NCBI RefSeq assembly: GCF_914484835.1
Contig: NZ_CAJZAR010000031.1
Coordinates: forward strand, 1-64,000
Direction of reading: 5' to 3'
Length of the DNA: 64,000 nt
Source of the DNA: Paraburkholderia tropica
Lineage (GTDB): Bacteria; Pseudomonadota; Gammaproteobacteria; Burkholderiales; Burkholderiaceae
In this document: positions 36,234 through 44,442 of the stretch, piece by piece
How the letters are laid out: every line of letters starts with the position of its first letter
How positions within the stretch are numbered: position 1 is the first letter of the stretch
The notes under the pieces: model-generated
What the model was told of the DNA's origin: nothing
The model's database searches: none
The model's input: the letters and a program-made list of their open reading frames with translations, nothing else
Program-made: the position numbers and the translations under genes

Positions 36234-37916
36234 ATGACGCGCGGCGCGCCCGTCGATGCGAAGCGAGCACAAGCCGCGAGCGCGACCGATGCGGGAACGG
36301 AAACCGAAGCGGAAACCGAAAAGGAAACCGAAGCGCCGCGGCCGCCCGGTATGAGCGCCGCACAACTGGCGCGCGCGCTCGCGGCGTTCGAGACGATCGT
36401 CGGGATACCTTACGTCTGTCGTGGCGGCGCGGCGCTCGCGGCGTATCGCGATCCGTTCGCGCCGCTGTCGAATGACGCCATGTTCGCGCCGTGCGCCGCG
36501 TTGCTGCCCGCGAACGTCGACGAAATCCGCGCGATCCTGCGCGTCGCCAATGCAGCGCGCGTGCCGCTCTGGACAGTGTCCACGGGCCGCAATTTCGCCT
36601 ATGGCGGCGCGGCGCCGCGCCTGGCCGGTTCGGTCGTGCTCGACTTGCAGCGGCTGAACCGCATCCTCGACGTGGACGAACGCCTCGCGTGGGCGCTCGT
36701 CGAGCCCGGCGTGAGCTACTTCGATCTGCATGCGCATCTGCGCGAACGCGGCCTCGCGCTGTGGGTCGATCCGCCCGCGTCGGGTTGGGGCAGCGTGATC
36801 GGCAACACGCTCGAACGCGGTTTCGGCTACACCGCGTATGGCGATCACGCGGCGTCGCAGTGCGGCATGGAAATCGTGCTCGCGAACGGTGACGTTGTGC
36901 GCACGGGCATGGGCGCGCTCGACACCGGCACCGCGTGGACGCTCTACAAACCCGGTCATGGGCCGTCGTTCGACGCGCTGTTCACGCAATCGAATTACGG
37001 CATCGTCACGAAGATGGGGCTCTGGCTGATGCCCGCGCCGAGCGCGTATGTGATCGGCGAAATTCAGTTCGCGCGCGAGGACGATCTGGGCGCGATCGTC
37101 GATACGCTGCGCGGCCTGCAATTGAGCGGCACGATTGCGCAGCACGCCGTGATCGAAGGCGCGATCCGCCGCGCCGCCGGTCTCGCGCCACGCGCGCGCT
37201 GGTACGACGGCGAGGGCGCGATGCCCGAGGCCGCCGTCGCGCGCCTGCAGCGCGAACTCGATATCGGGCGCTGGAATCTGCATTACGCGCTTTACGGCGA
37301 GGCCGACGTGATCGAGTTGCAACGGCGCACGGTCGAGCGCGCGTTCGCGGCGGTGCCCGGCGCGCGCTGTGCCGCGCGTCGCTATGCGGGCAACGAGGAA
37401 CCGCAAGGCGGCGGCGATCGCAACATGGCGGGCATCCCGTCGATGAGCGCGTTTCGTATGCTCGACTGGCTCGACTGGCTCGGCGGCGAAGGCGCCCACG
37501 TGGACTTCTCGCCGCTGTGTCCCGCCGACGGCCGCGACGCGCTGCGCCAGTACGCGCTGGTGAAGGCGCGCGCGGCGGAATACGGCTTCGATTATTACGG
37601 CGGCTTCACGGCGGCGGGGCGGCATCTGCATCACGTGTTCGCGGCGATCTTTCCGCGTGCGCCGCATCCGCAGGCGGCGCGCGCGGGCGACCTGCTGCGC
37701 GCGTTGATGAGCGATGCGCGCGCGGCGGGCTATGGCGTGTATCGCTCGCATCTGCTTTACATGGATTACGCGGCCGCGCAGTACAGCTTCAACGACGGCG
37801 CGCTGCTGCGTCTCGCGGAAACCGTGAAGGACGCGCTCGATCCGCAGGGCGTGCTGTCGCCGGGCAAGCAGGGCGTCTGGCCGGCGGCGTGGCGCGGGCA
37901 GCGCGGCTATACCTGA
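36234..37916 (+). CDS. FAD-linked oxidase, vanillyl-alcohol oxidase / 4-cresol dehydrogenase type
   Basis: 560-residue flavoprotein of the VAO/PCMH family, which oxidises para-substituted phenols. The PCMH FAD-binding domain covers about residues 80-290: ANVDEIRAILRVANAARVPL, VSTGRNFAYGGAAPR, GNTLERGFGYTAYGDHAASQ, GMEIVLANGDVVRTGMGAL. The cap domain follows, and the C-terminal YRSHLLYMDY and DPQGVLSPGKQGVWP match the family; the Tyr-Arg pair is the phenolate-binding pair in VAO. The N-terminal ~38 residues are an Ala/Glu/Thr-rich extension; ATG 36351 could be the true start. No cytochrome subunit gene is adjacent, so oxygen or another acceptor may be used. It follows the anti-sigma gene by 6 bases, so it is a probable target of that regulator. 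Confidence 0.88.
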   Translation: MTRGAPVDAKRAQAASATDAGTETEAETEKETEAPRPPGMSAAQLARALAAFETIVGIPYVCRGGAALAAYRDPFAPLSNDAMFAPCAALLPANVDEIRAILRVANAARVPLWTVSTGRNFAYGGAAPRLAGSVVLDLQRLNRILDVDERLAWALVEPGVSYFDLHAHLRERGLALWVDPPASGWGSVIGNTLERGFGYTAYGDHAASQCGMEIVLANGDVVRTGMGALDTGTAWTLYKPGHGPSFDALFTQSNYGIVTKMGLWLMPAPSAYVIGEIQFAREDDLGAIVDTLRGLQLSGTIAQHAVIEGAIRRAAGLAPRARWYDGEGAMPEAAVARLQRELDIGRWNLHYALYGEADVIELQRRTVERAFAAVPGARCAARRYAGNEEPQGGGDRNMAGIPSMSAFRMLDWLDWLGGEGAHVDFSPLCPADGRDALRQYALVKARAAEYGFDYYGGFTAAGRHLHHVFAAIFPRAPHPQAARAGDLLRALMSDARAAGYGVYRSHLLYMDYAAAQYSFNDGALLRLAETVKDALDPQGVLSPGKQGVWPAAWRGQRGYT

Positions 37917-37932
37917 CGAAGCGGGAGGGGCG

Positions 37933-38268
37933 ATGTCGATGAAGCGGCGCGAGTTTCTCGGTGTTTCGTGCGCGGCCTGCTGCGCGATGGGGTGGCGCGG
38001 ATCGCAGGCGGCGTGGCAACGAAGCGCGCGGATTGCCGTGTTCGATGCTTCGCTCGCGGAAGGCGCGGTGCTGGCACGTCATGCCGCGCACACGCATATG
38101 ACGCCGTTCGCCGTCGACGACGATATCGGCGCGCTATGGCACGCGCGCATTGCGGCGCGCGTCGGCGAGGGCGCGGTCGTGCTGTGCGCGCTGCGCGCAT
38201 CGGATCGCTTCGTGTTCGAGCGGCTGGCGCTGTCGAGACGGTGCGTGGTGATGAACGTATCGCTCTAA
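37933..38268 (+). CDS. Small Tat-exported protein of unknown function
   Basis: 111-residue protein with a twin-arginine signal KRREFLGVSCAACCAMGW, probable cleavage after SQA near residue 27. The mature part (RIAVFDASLAEGAVLARHAA ...) has a compact alpha/beta look but no recognised motif; the CxxCC lies within the signal. The ribosome binding site GGGAGGGG precedes two possible starts (37933, 37939). It is 16 bases after the flavoprotein gene; Tat export suggests it could act beside an extracytoplasmic redox enzyme, but this is a guess. Confidence 0.75.
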   Translation: MSMKRREFLGVSCAACCAMGWRGSQAAWQRSARIAVFDASLAEGAVLARHAAHTHMTPFAVDDDIGALWHARIAARVGEGAVVLCALRASDRFVFERLALSRRCVVMNVSL

Positions 38269-38285
38269 AAAAGTGATACGTAACC

Positions 38286-40055
38286 CTAAGCAGTTTTAGA
38301 CGCGCCTTCCTTCTCCAGCTTCGCGATCTCGGCCGCGCGCAATTCGCGGCGCAATATCTTGCCGATCGTGCTTTGCGGCAGCTCGTCGCGAAACTCCACC
38401 ATTCTCGGCACCTTGTAGCCGGTCAGCTGCTGGCGGCAATACTGGATCAGCGCGTCCGCGGTGAGCGTGGCGTCGCGCCGGACCACGAACACTTTCACGC
38501 GCTCGCCCTGCACGGGATCGGGCACGCCGATCGCCGCTACCTCGCGCACGCCCGGATGCGTCGCGATCACGTCTTCGATTTCGTTCGGATAGACGTTGAA
38601 GCCCGAGACCAGAATCATGTCCTTCTTGCGGTCGATCAGGCGGATATAGCCGCGCGCGTCCATCACGCCGATATCGCCGGTCGTGAGCCAGCCGTCGCTC
38701 ACGAATACCTTGGCCGTTTCGTCGGGACGGTTCCAGTAGCCGCGCATCACCTGCGGACCTTTTACGCACAGTTCGCCCGGTTCGCCGATGCTCGCCCACG
38801 TGCCGTCGTCGCGGCGCAGACGCACCTGCGTGGACGGCGCGGGCAGCCCGATCGATCCTTCGAAATCCTGAAGATGCGTGAGATCGACGGGATTGAGCGT
38901 CACGATCGGCGAGCACTCGGTGAGGCCGTAGCCTTCGACGATCGGCTTGCCGGTCACGGCGCGAAAACGGTCGGCGATGGCCTTTTGCGTCGCCATGCCG
39001 CCCGCCATCGCGAGTTTGAGGCCGGAGAAGTCGCGCGCGCGGAATTCCGCGTTGTCGAGAAAGGCGTTGTAGAGCGTGTTGACCGCGCTCATGCAGCTGA
39101 ACTGTTCGTGACGGATGGTTTTCATCACGCGCTTCATGTCGCGCGGATTCGCGATCAGGATGTTGCGTCCGCCGAGCAGCATGAAAATCAGCGCGTTCAC
39201 CGTGAGCGAATAGATGTGATAGAGCGGCAGCGGCGTCAGCACGGTTTCGGCTTCGGCGTTCAGTTGATCGGCGATCCAGGCCTTCGCTTGCAGCACGTTC
39301 GCGAGAATCGATGCGTGCGTGAGCATCGCGCCTTTCGCCACGCCGGTCGTGCCGCCCGTGTATTGCAGGAAGGCGAGATCGTCGCGTTCGGCGGCGACCG
39401 GCGCGCGCGGCGCACGTGCGCCCTGGTCGAGCGCGTCGAGCAGCCAGACGGCGCGCGGCAGCGAGTAGGGCGGCACGACTTTCTTCACGTGGCGCAGCAT
39501 GAAGTTGATGAAGCGGCCCTTGAGATTGAACCCTTCGCCGAGCAGGTCGCCGAGTTGCGTGAGCACCACGCGCTCGACGCGCGTGCCGGGCAGCGCGTCC
39601 GCGAGTGTCTTCGCAAAGCTCTCGAAGACCACGATGGTTTGCGCGCCGCTGTCGTTGAGCTGATGCTCGAGTTCGCGCGCCGTATAGAGCGGATTCACGT
39701 TGACGACGATCGCGCCCGCCTTGAGCGCGCCGAACAGCGCCACCGGATATTGCAGCGTATTCGGCAGCATGATCGCGACGCGCTCGCCGGGCAGCACGCC
39801 CGCGCCTTGCAGCCACGAAGCGAAGGCGGTGGCCTTGCGCGCGAGCGCGCCGTAGGTCATCGGCGAGCCTGCGCTCACGTAGGCGACGCGCTCTCGATAG
39901 CGCGTGGTGCAGTCGTCGAAAAACTGCACGAGCGAGGTGTAGCGCGTGACGTCGACTTCATGCGGCACGCCGGCGGGATACGAGGCGTACCAGATGCCGT
40001 CGGTGTTGGGGTGATCGATCGGCGTGGTGCTCATATTCGTCATGCTATGCGTCAT
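38286..40055 (-). CDS. fadD: Long-chain-fatty-acid--CoA ligase (FadD-like)
   Basis: 589-residue AMP-forming acyl-CoA synthetase for fatty-acid activation. The AMP-binding P-loop motif is YTGGTTGVAKGAMLTH; the A5 region is VEGYGLTECSPIV; the A7-A8 hinge region is DGWLTTGDIGVMDARGY and RLIDRKKDMILVSGFNVYP; the catalytic A10 lysine is in STIGKILRRELR. Among three in-frame ATG codons (40055, 40043, 40034) the first is chosen because CGGAG lies eight bases before it. The chain length preference cannot be read from the sequence. Confidence 0.9.
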   Translation of the reverse strand: MTHSMTNMSTTPIDHPNTDGIWYASYPAGVPHEVDVTRYTSLVQFFDDCTTRYRERVAYVSAGSPMTYGALARKATAFASWLQGAGVLPGERVAIMLPNTLQYPVALFGALKAGAIVVNVNPLYTARELEHQLNDSGAQTIVVFESFAKTLADALPGTRVERVVLTQLGDLLGEGFNLKGRFINFMLRHVKKVVPPYSLPRAVWLLDALDQGARAPRAPVAAERDDLAFLQYTGGTTGVAKGAMLTHASILANVLQAKAWIADQLNAEAETVLTPLPLYHIYSLTVNALIFMLLGGRNILIANPRDMKRVMKTIRHEQFSCMSAVNTLYNAFLDNAEFRARDFSGLKLAMAGGMATQKAIADRFRAVTGKPIVEGYGLTECSPIVTLNPVDLTHLQDFEGSIGLPAPSTQVRLRRDDGTWASIGEPGELCVKGPQVMRGYWNRPDETAKVFVSDGWLTTGDIGVMDARGYIRLIDRKKDMILVSGFNVYPNEIEDVIATHPGVREVAAIGVPDPVQGERVKVFVVRRDATLTADALIQYCRQQLTGYKVPRMVEFRDELPQSTIGKILRRELRAAEIAKLEKEGASKTA

Positions 40056-40162
40056 GCGTGGACTCCGGGCGAGACGTGGCGCTCTCATGATGCGCCGCGC
40101 GGCGCGCGAGCGGCACGCGTAGTTTCCCCTGTCGATTCCCCATTTTTCGGCGACTTTGCTGA

Positions 40163-40200
40163 AAAAGAAAAAGCCGTGCGGGCGGCAACCCGGCACGGCT
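40163..40200 (-). terminator. Terminator of the MFS transporter gene
   Basis: On the minus strand AGCCGTGCCGGG pairs with CCCGCACGGCT around a short loop and is followed by TTTTTCTTTTT. It separates the transporter gene from fadD downstream. Confidence 0.9.
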
Positions 40201-40260
40201 CGTTCGTGTGTCGCGCGGCGCAGCGCCGCCGCGCGTTCACAAGGCGAAGGTTCGCTAACC

Positions 40261-41478
40261 TCAGGTGGTGGTCACCTGCTTCGCGGTTTGCGTCATGTCG
40301 ATGCCGCGGCGTTCGCGGCTGAACAGGATCAGCACGGAAATCACGATGGCCACGGTGCCCGCGACGATCGCCATCGCCATGCCGTAGTTCTGGTCGTGCG
40401 TTTCGGCGAGCGATGCTTGCAGCGTGGCGTTGACCGACGCGAACAGATTGCCGAGCTGATAGACGAGACCGGGGAAGGTCGCGCGCACTTCATCCGGCGA
40501 GATTTCGTTCAGATGCACCGGGATCACGCCCCACGCGCCTTGCACCGAAATCTGCATCAGGAAGGCGCCGAGCGCGAGCATCACCGGCGTGGCCGAGAAC
40601 GCCCACAGCGGCAGCACCGGCAGCGCGATCAGCGCAGCGATGCAGATGGCCTTGCGGCGGCCGATCTTCTCCGAAATCGAGCCGAAGAACAGACCGCCCA
40701 CGATCGCGCCGATGTTCAGCACGATGGTGATCAGCGAGACCGTATGCGGATCGAAGTGATGCTGTTCGCGCAGGAAGGTCGGATACAGATCCTGGGTGCC
40801 GTGCGAGAAGAAGTTGAACGCCGTCATCAGCACGATCGCGTAGATCGAGAGGCCGAGATTGTGCTTGAGCGTGGAGAGCAGCGTCGGACGCACGCGCTTT
40901 TCCATTTCCTTCCAGGCCGGCGACTCGGGCACGTGCGAGCGCACGTAGAGCACCAGCAGCGCGGGCAGCACGCCGACGAAGAACATGCCGCGCCAGCCGA
41001 TATGCTGATACAGCACGCCGAACACCACCGAGGCGAGCAGATAGCCGCTCGGATAGCCGGCCTGCAGCAGACCGGAGACAAAGCCGCGCGCCTTCGGCGG
41101 AATGGTTTCCATCGTCAGCGCGGAGCCCACGCCCCATTCGCCGCCCATCGCCACGCCGAACAGCGCGCGCAGCACGATAAAGGTGGTGAGATTCGGCGAG
41201 AAGCCGGTGAGCAATTCGAGCAGCGAATAACACGCGATGTTGACCATCAGCGTGGGGCGGCGTCCATATTTGTCGGCGAGCCGGCCGAAGATGAGCGCGC
41301 CGAGCGGGCGCATGGCCAGCGTGAGCGTAATGGCGAATGCGACAGCCGGGATTTTGGTATTGAATTCGGTAGCGATATCTTTCAGAACGAAAACCATCAG
41401 AAAGAAATCGAATGCGTCGAGCGTCCACCCCAAATACGCTGCGATCGTTACGTTTTTCTGTTCTCGCGTCCAGCTCAT
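40261..41478 (-). CDS. MFS carboxylate transporter (SHS/MHS-like)
   Basis: 405-residue twelve-helix major facilitator. The first helix reads AAYLGWTLDAFDFFLMVFVL, and the loop-2/3 signature is GRLADKYGRRPTLM, repeated in the second half as GSISEKIGRRKAIC. GFVSGLLQAGYPSGYLLASV lies in helix 5. The aspartates in helix 1 and the overall pattern resemble SHS-family carriers for lactate or other monocarboxylates; the substrate is not certain. Start at 41478 (MSWTREQKN) is preceded by AGGAG. A terminator follows. Confidence 0.85.
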   Translation of the reverse strand: MSWTREQKNVTIAAYLGWTLDAFDFFLMVFVLKDIATEFNTKIPAVAFAITLTLAMRPLGALIFGRLADKYGRRPTLMVNIACYSLLELLTGFSPNLTTFIVLRALFGVAMGGEWGVGSALTMETIPPKARGFVSGLLQAGYPSGYLLASVVFGVLYQHIGWRGMFFVGVLPALLVLYVRSHVPESPAWKEMEKRVRPTLLSTLKHNLGLSIYAIVLMTAFNFFSHGTQDLYPTFLREQHHFDPHTVSLITIVLNIGAIVGGLFFGSISEKIGRRKAICIAALIALPVLPLWAFSATPVMLALGAFLMQISVQGAWGVIPVHLNEISPDEVRATFPGLVYQLGNLFASVNATLQASLAETHDQNYGMAMAIVAGTVAIVISVLILFSRERRGIDMTQTAKQVTTT

Positions 41479-41812
41479 TTCATTGTTCTCCTGTCTTACC
41501 CGCGCCATGCCGCGTCTCCCGGGCATGGCTCATGTGGCTGTTCGCCCCGCGCTGTGAGCTTCGTACGAGTGTACGCCCGGCATTAAACATTTGCATGAAT
41601 GTCCGGCGCAACCCGTACTAATCCATGGGGTTAATCGGGAGTTCTGAAAGCTTTTCGTCTTAATAGTAATTTAAATGTAATTGCATTGAAGCCGTAATTG
41701 AATGTTGAATGGATGGAGTGTGCGAGGGTAATGCGCAATTGACCGCCGGATTAATGGCGGTATTCAGCGGTCGATGATCGGGAGTGCAGAGCGATTCGGG
41801 AGTCGATGCGGA
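41479..41812. other. Intergenic region upstream of the MFS gene
   Basis: About 330 bases; no gene seen. The stretch 41630-41735 is markedly AT-rich (for example TAATAGTAATTTAAATGTAA) and probably holds the promoter of the minus-strand MFS gene, though no pair of boxes with good spacing stands out. Confidence 0.5.
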
Positions 41813-43222
41813 TCAGCGCGACGCGAGCCAGTCGATCGTGGCCTCGATCACGTTCGACCAGTCGCCCATCGTCTCTTGACGCAGCACGTGCGCGTCGCGC
41901 ATCCACGGCGAGCGCGTGCCGTCCTTGCCCCAGCGCCACTCGCCGGTCGGATTGACGAGCACGGCGGTCGGCTTGCCCGCCATCGTCGCGAGATTGGCCA
42001 CGCCGGCGTCCACGCTCACCACGGCGTCGAGCTGCTCGATGCAGGCCGTGGTGTCCGCGAACGTGTTGATGGCGGGCGCGAAGTGGCTGAAGTGGCCGCG
42101 CGGCGAGCCGCTCACCATTTCCACGCTCGGGTGCAGCAGACTCACGAACTGAACATCGCCGGCGAGCGCCGCGCGCGTCGTGAGCCGTTCGAGCGCGTCG
42201 AGCGGCAGGCTGCGCAGGCGCGCCCAGTTGCGCTCCTTGCTGCGTAGTGCGCGCGAGTGGCGTTGCGCGCAGTCCCAGAACACGCCGACGAGCTTTTTGC
42301 CCGGATGCTGCGCACGCATCGCGCGAGCCCAGGTCGCGGCGGTTTCGCGCTCGGCCTCGGGCGCGCGCAGATACGCGGGGAAATACGGATCGGGACGCGG
42401 TGCGTCGTGCGCGCAGAGCATCGGCAGATGCAGCAGCGTGGCCTGCATCGTCGGCGCGAACGCGTGAACCTCGGCCAGCAGCGCCGCATCGAGCGGCGCC
42501 TCGGCCGTCAGCGGGCGGTGCGCGGACACCACGCGGCAATCGGGCAGCGAGGCGGCGAGCACGCTGCGAATCGGCGCATCGCAGGTCACCATGAGTTCCG
42601 CGCCGGCGGCGCGCCAGTGGCGCAGCGCGCCGTACAGCATGAACTGATCGCCGAAACCCATCTGATGCGTCACCAGCACACGCTCGCCGCGCAGATCGCG
42701 TTGGCCGTTCCACATCGGCACGTCGGCGTGGCGCGTGTTGCCGCTGTCGCCGCGATTGCGGTAGAGCCAGTGTGCGAAGCCGCGCGGGTCGCCGAGACTC
42801 AGCAGCGCTTCGGCCAGCCATTTGCGTGCGCGCAGTTTCTCGGGGTTGTCGTCGGGCACCGGGCTCTGGACCGCGCGTTCGAGCACCGCGATCGCCTGAT
42901 CGGTGGCGCCGCTCAGATAGAGGTCGCGGCCCAGGCGAGCCTCGTAGAAGAGGGGCGCCCAGTTCGTGCCCGCCGCGTCGATCCACGTTTGCGCGGCCTG
43001 CGCGTGCTCGCCCAGCAGACGCAGTGCGCGCGCCCGCGCATGGATGAAGCCCGCATGGCCGGGCGCGAGCGCGAGACCTTTGTCCGCCCACGCGAGCATG
43101 TGCTCGTCGCGCTGCACGCCGATCAGCGCGTAGCAGATTTGCAGCAGCGCGTCGGGATCGTGCGGCGCGCTGGCATGGGCGGCGAAAGCCGCGACGAGTC
43201 GGTGTTCGGGATCGGTGGTCAT
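41813..43222 (-). CDS. TPR protein with glycosyltransferase-9-like C-terminal domain
   Basis: 469-residue protein. Residues 1-140 contain tetratricopeptide-like repeats (LQICYALIGVQRDEHMLAWA, GLALAPGHAGFIHARARALR, AIAVLERAVQSP). The rest resembles the two-domain glycosyltransferase fold of ADP-heptose transferase-like proteins: VLVTHQMGFGDQFMLYGALR near residue 200 and DAVVSVDAGVANLATMAGKP ... VLVNPTGEWRWG near residue 410. Such TPR-GT proteins often modify surface proteins or glycans; the target is unknown. The ATG at 43222 has no strong ribosome binding site. Confidence 0.8.
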   Translation of the reverse strand: MTTDPEHRLVAAFAAHASAPHDPDALLQICYALIGVQRDEHMLAWADKGLALAPGHAGFIHARARALRLLGEHAQAAQTWIDAAGTNWAPLFYEARLGRDLYLSGATDQAIAVLERAVQSPVPDDNPEKLRARKWLAEALLSLGDPRGFAHWLYRNRGDSGNTRHADVPMWNGQRDLRGERVLVTHQMGFGDQFMLYGALRHWRAAGAELMVTCDAPIRSVLAASLPDCRVVSAHRPLTAEAPLDAALLAEVHAFAPTMQATLLHLPMLCAHDAPRPDPYFPAYLRAPEAERETAATWARAMRAQHPGKKLVGVFWDCAQRHSRALRSKERNWARLRSLPLDALERLTTRAALAGDVQFVSLLHPSVEMVSGSPRGHFSHFAPAINTFADTTACIEQLDAVVSVDAGVANLATMAGKPTAVLVNPTGEWRWGKDGTRSPWMRDAHVLRQETMGDWSNVIEATIDWLASR

Positions 43223-43557
43223 CTTGGGGCCGTCAGTCTCAGTCTTTATGAGAAAGAGCTTAGGGACGGGCGCCGCCGCCGCACATCGGATACGTCCTAA
43301 TTTGCTGAGAGCGGGCGATTCAAGGCGCATGCGTCAGGCGGCCGTAACGTTGGCAAACCTGCGTGCATTGCGCGCTTCGCCGCACGGCGCGCACAATTTC
43401 GCCGATAATGAACGACCGTGCTTTTCCTGATTGCCGCCGTCAGATGCGGTGACTAGAATCGACTCGACTTCGCGTGTTCCGTCAGGCGGAACGCAGAGGA
43501 ACCTTCAGTGCAATCCGGGCCGTCCGCGGTCCAGACAGACATCAAGGAGACACAAGC
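43223..43557 (+). promoter_or_regulatory. Divergent intergenic region with SDR gene promoter
   Basis: 335 bases between the minus-strand TPR gene and the SDR gene. TTGCCG (43431-43436), 17-base spacer and TAGAAT (43454-43459) form a good sigma-70 promoter for the SDR gene, with a leader of about 90 bases. No other feature seen. Confidence 0.65.
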
Positions 43558-44331
43558 ATGCAGGTCAGGGAATTGTTCGAACTGGGCGGTCAGGTGGCAC
43601 TCATCACGGGCGGCTCGCGCGGCCTCGGCCTGAAGATGGCCGAAGCGCTGGGCGAAATGGGCTGCCGCGTCGTGATCACGGCGCGCAAGGCCGACGAGCT
43701 CGCCGAAGCGCAGCGCCATCTCCAGGCGCGCGGCATCGAAGCGATGACGATCGTCAGCGACCTGCAGCGCCCCGAGGCGGCCACGAAGCTCGTCGACGAA
43801 ACGCTCGCGGCCTGTGGCCAGATCGACATCCTCGTGAACAATGCGGGCGCGACCTGGGGCGCGCCGGCCGAGGATTACCCGGACGAGGCCTGGCACAAGG
43901 TCATGAACCTGAACGTGAACGCGCCGTTCTTCCTCGCGCGCGAAGTGGGCAAGCGCAGCATGATTGCCCGCAAGCGCGGCAAGATCATCAACATCGCTTC
44001 GATCGCCGGGCTCAAGGGTTCGCTCGGCCCGATGCAGACCATCGCCTACAACACCTCGAAAGCGGCGGCGATCAATTTCACGCGCGCGCTGGCCGCCGAG
44101 TGGGGCAAGTACGGCATCAACGTGAACGCGATCTGCCCGGGCTTTTTCCCGACCAAAATGGCGGCGGGCCTGCTCGACAAGCTCGGTCAGAGCGTGATCG
44201 ACCATACGCCGCTGCAGCGTCTGGGCGACGAAAGCGATCTCAAGGGCGCCGTGGTGTTTCTCGCGAGCGCCGCGTCGCGCCATGTCACTGGCCAGTATCT
44301 GGCGATCGACGGCGGCGCAAGCATCGTCTGA
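43558..44331 (+). CDS. SDR-family oxidoreductase
   Basis: 257-residue classical short-chain dehydrogenase/reductase. The nucleotide-binding motif TGGSRGLG is at residues 17-24, NNAG at 94-97, and the catalytic Ser148, Tyr164 and Lys168 (AYNTSKAA) are all present. The C-terminal part has CPGFFPTKM and DGGASIV. It is a probable 3-oxoacyl or alcohol dehydrogenase; the pairing with the downstream acyl-CoA ligase suggests a role in fatty or aromatic acid metabolism. Ribosome binding site AAGGAG six bases before the ATG region. The gap to the ligase gene is 111 bases. Confidence 0.92.
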   Translation: MQVRELFELGGQVALITGGSRGLGLKMAEALGEMGCRVVITARKADELAEAQRHLQARGIEAMTIVSDLQRPEAATKLVDETLAACGQIDILVNNAGATWGAPAEDYPDEAWHKVMNLNVNAPFFLAREVGKRSMIARKRGKIINIASIAGLKGSLGPMQTIAYNTSKAAAINFTRALAAEWGKYGINVNAICPGFFPTKMAAGLLDKLGQSVIDHTPLQRLGDESDLKGAVVFLASAASRHVTGQYLAIDGGASIV

Positions 44332-44442
44332 TCAGTATCGTAGTCCGAACTACATTCACGGACGGTCCGCGGCTCGCCGCGGCCGATTGCAAGACGCGCG
44401 CGCCGCGCTCGACGGCGCGCGCTCCAGGAGACGGAACCCGCC

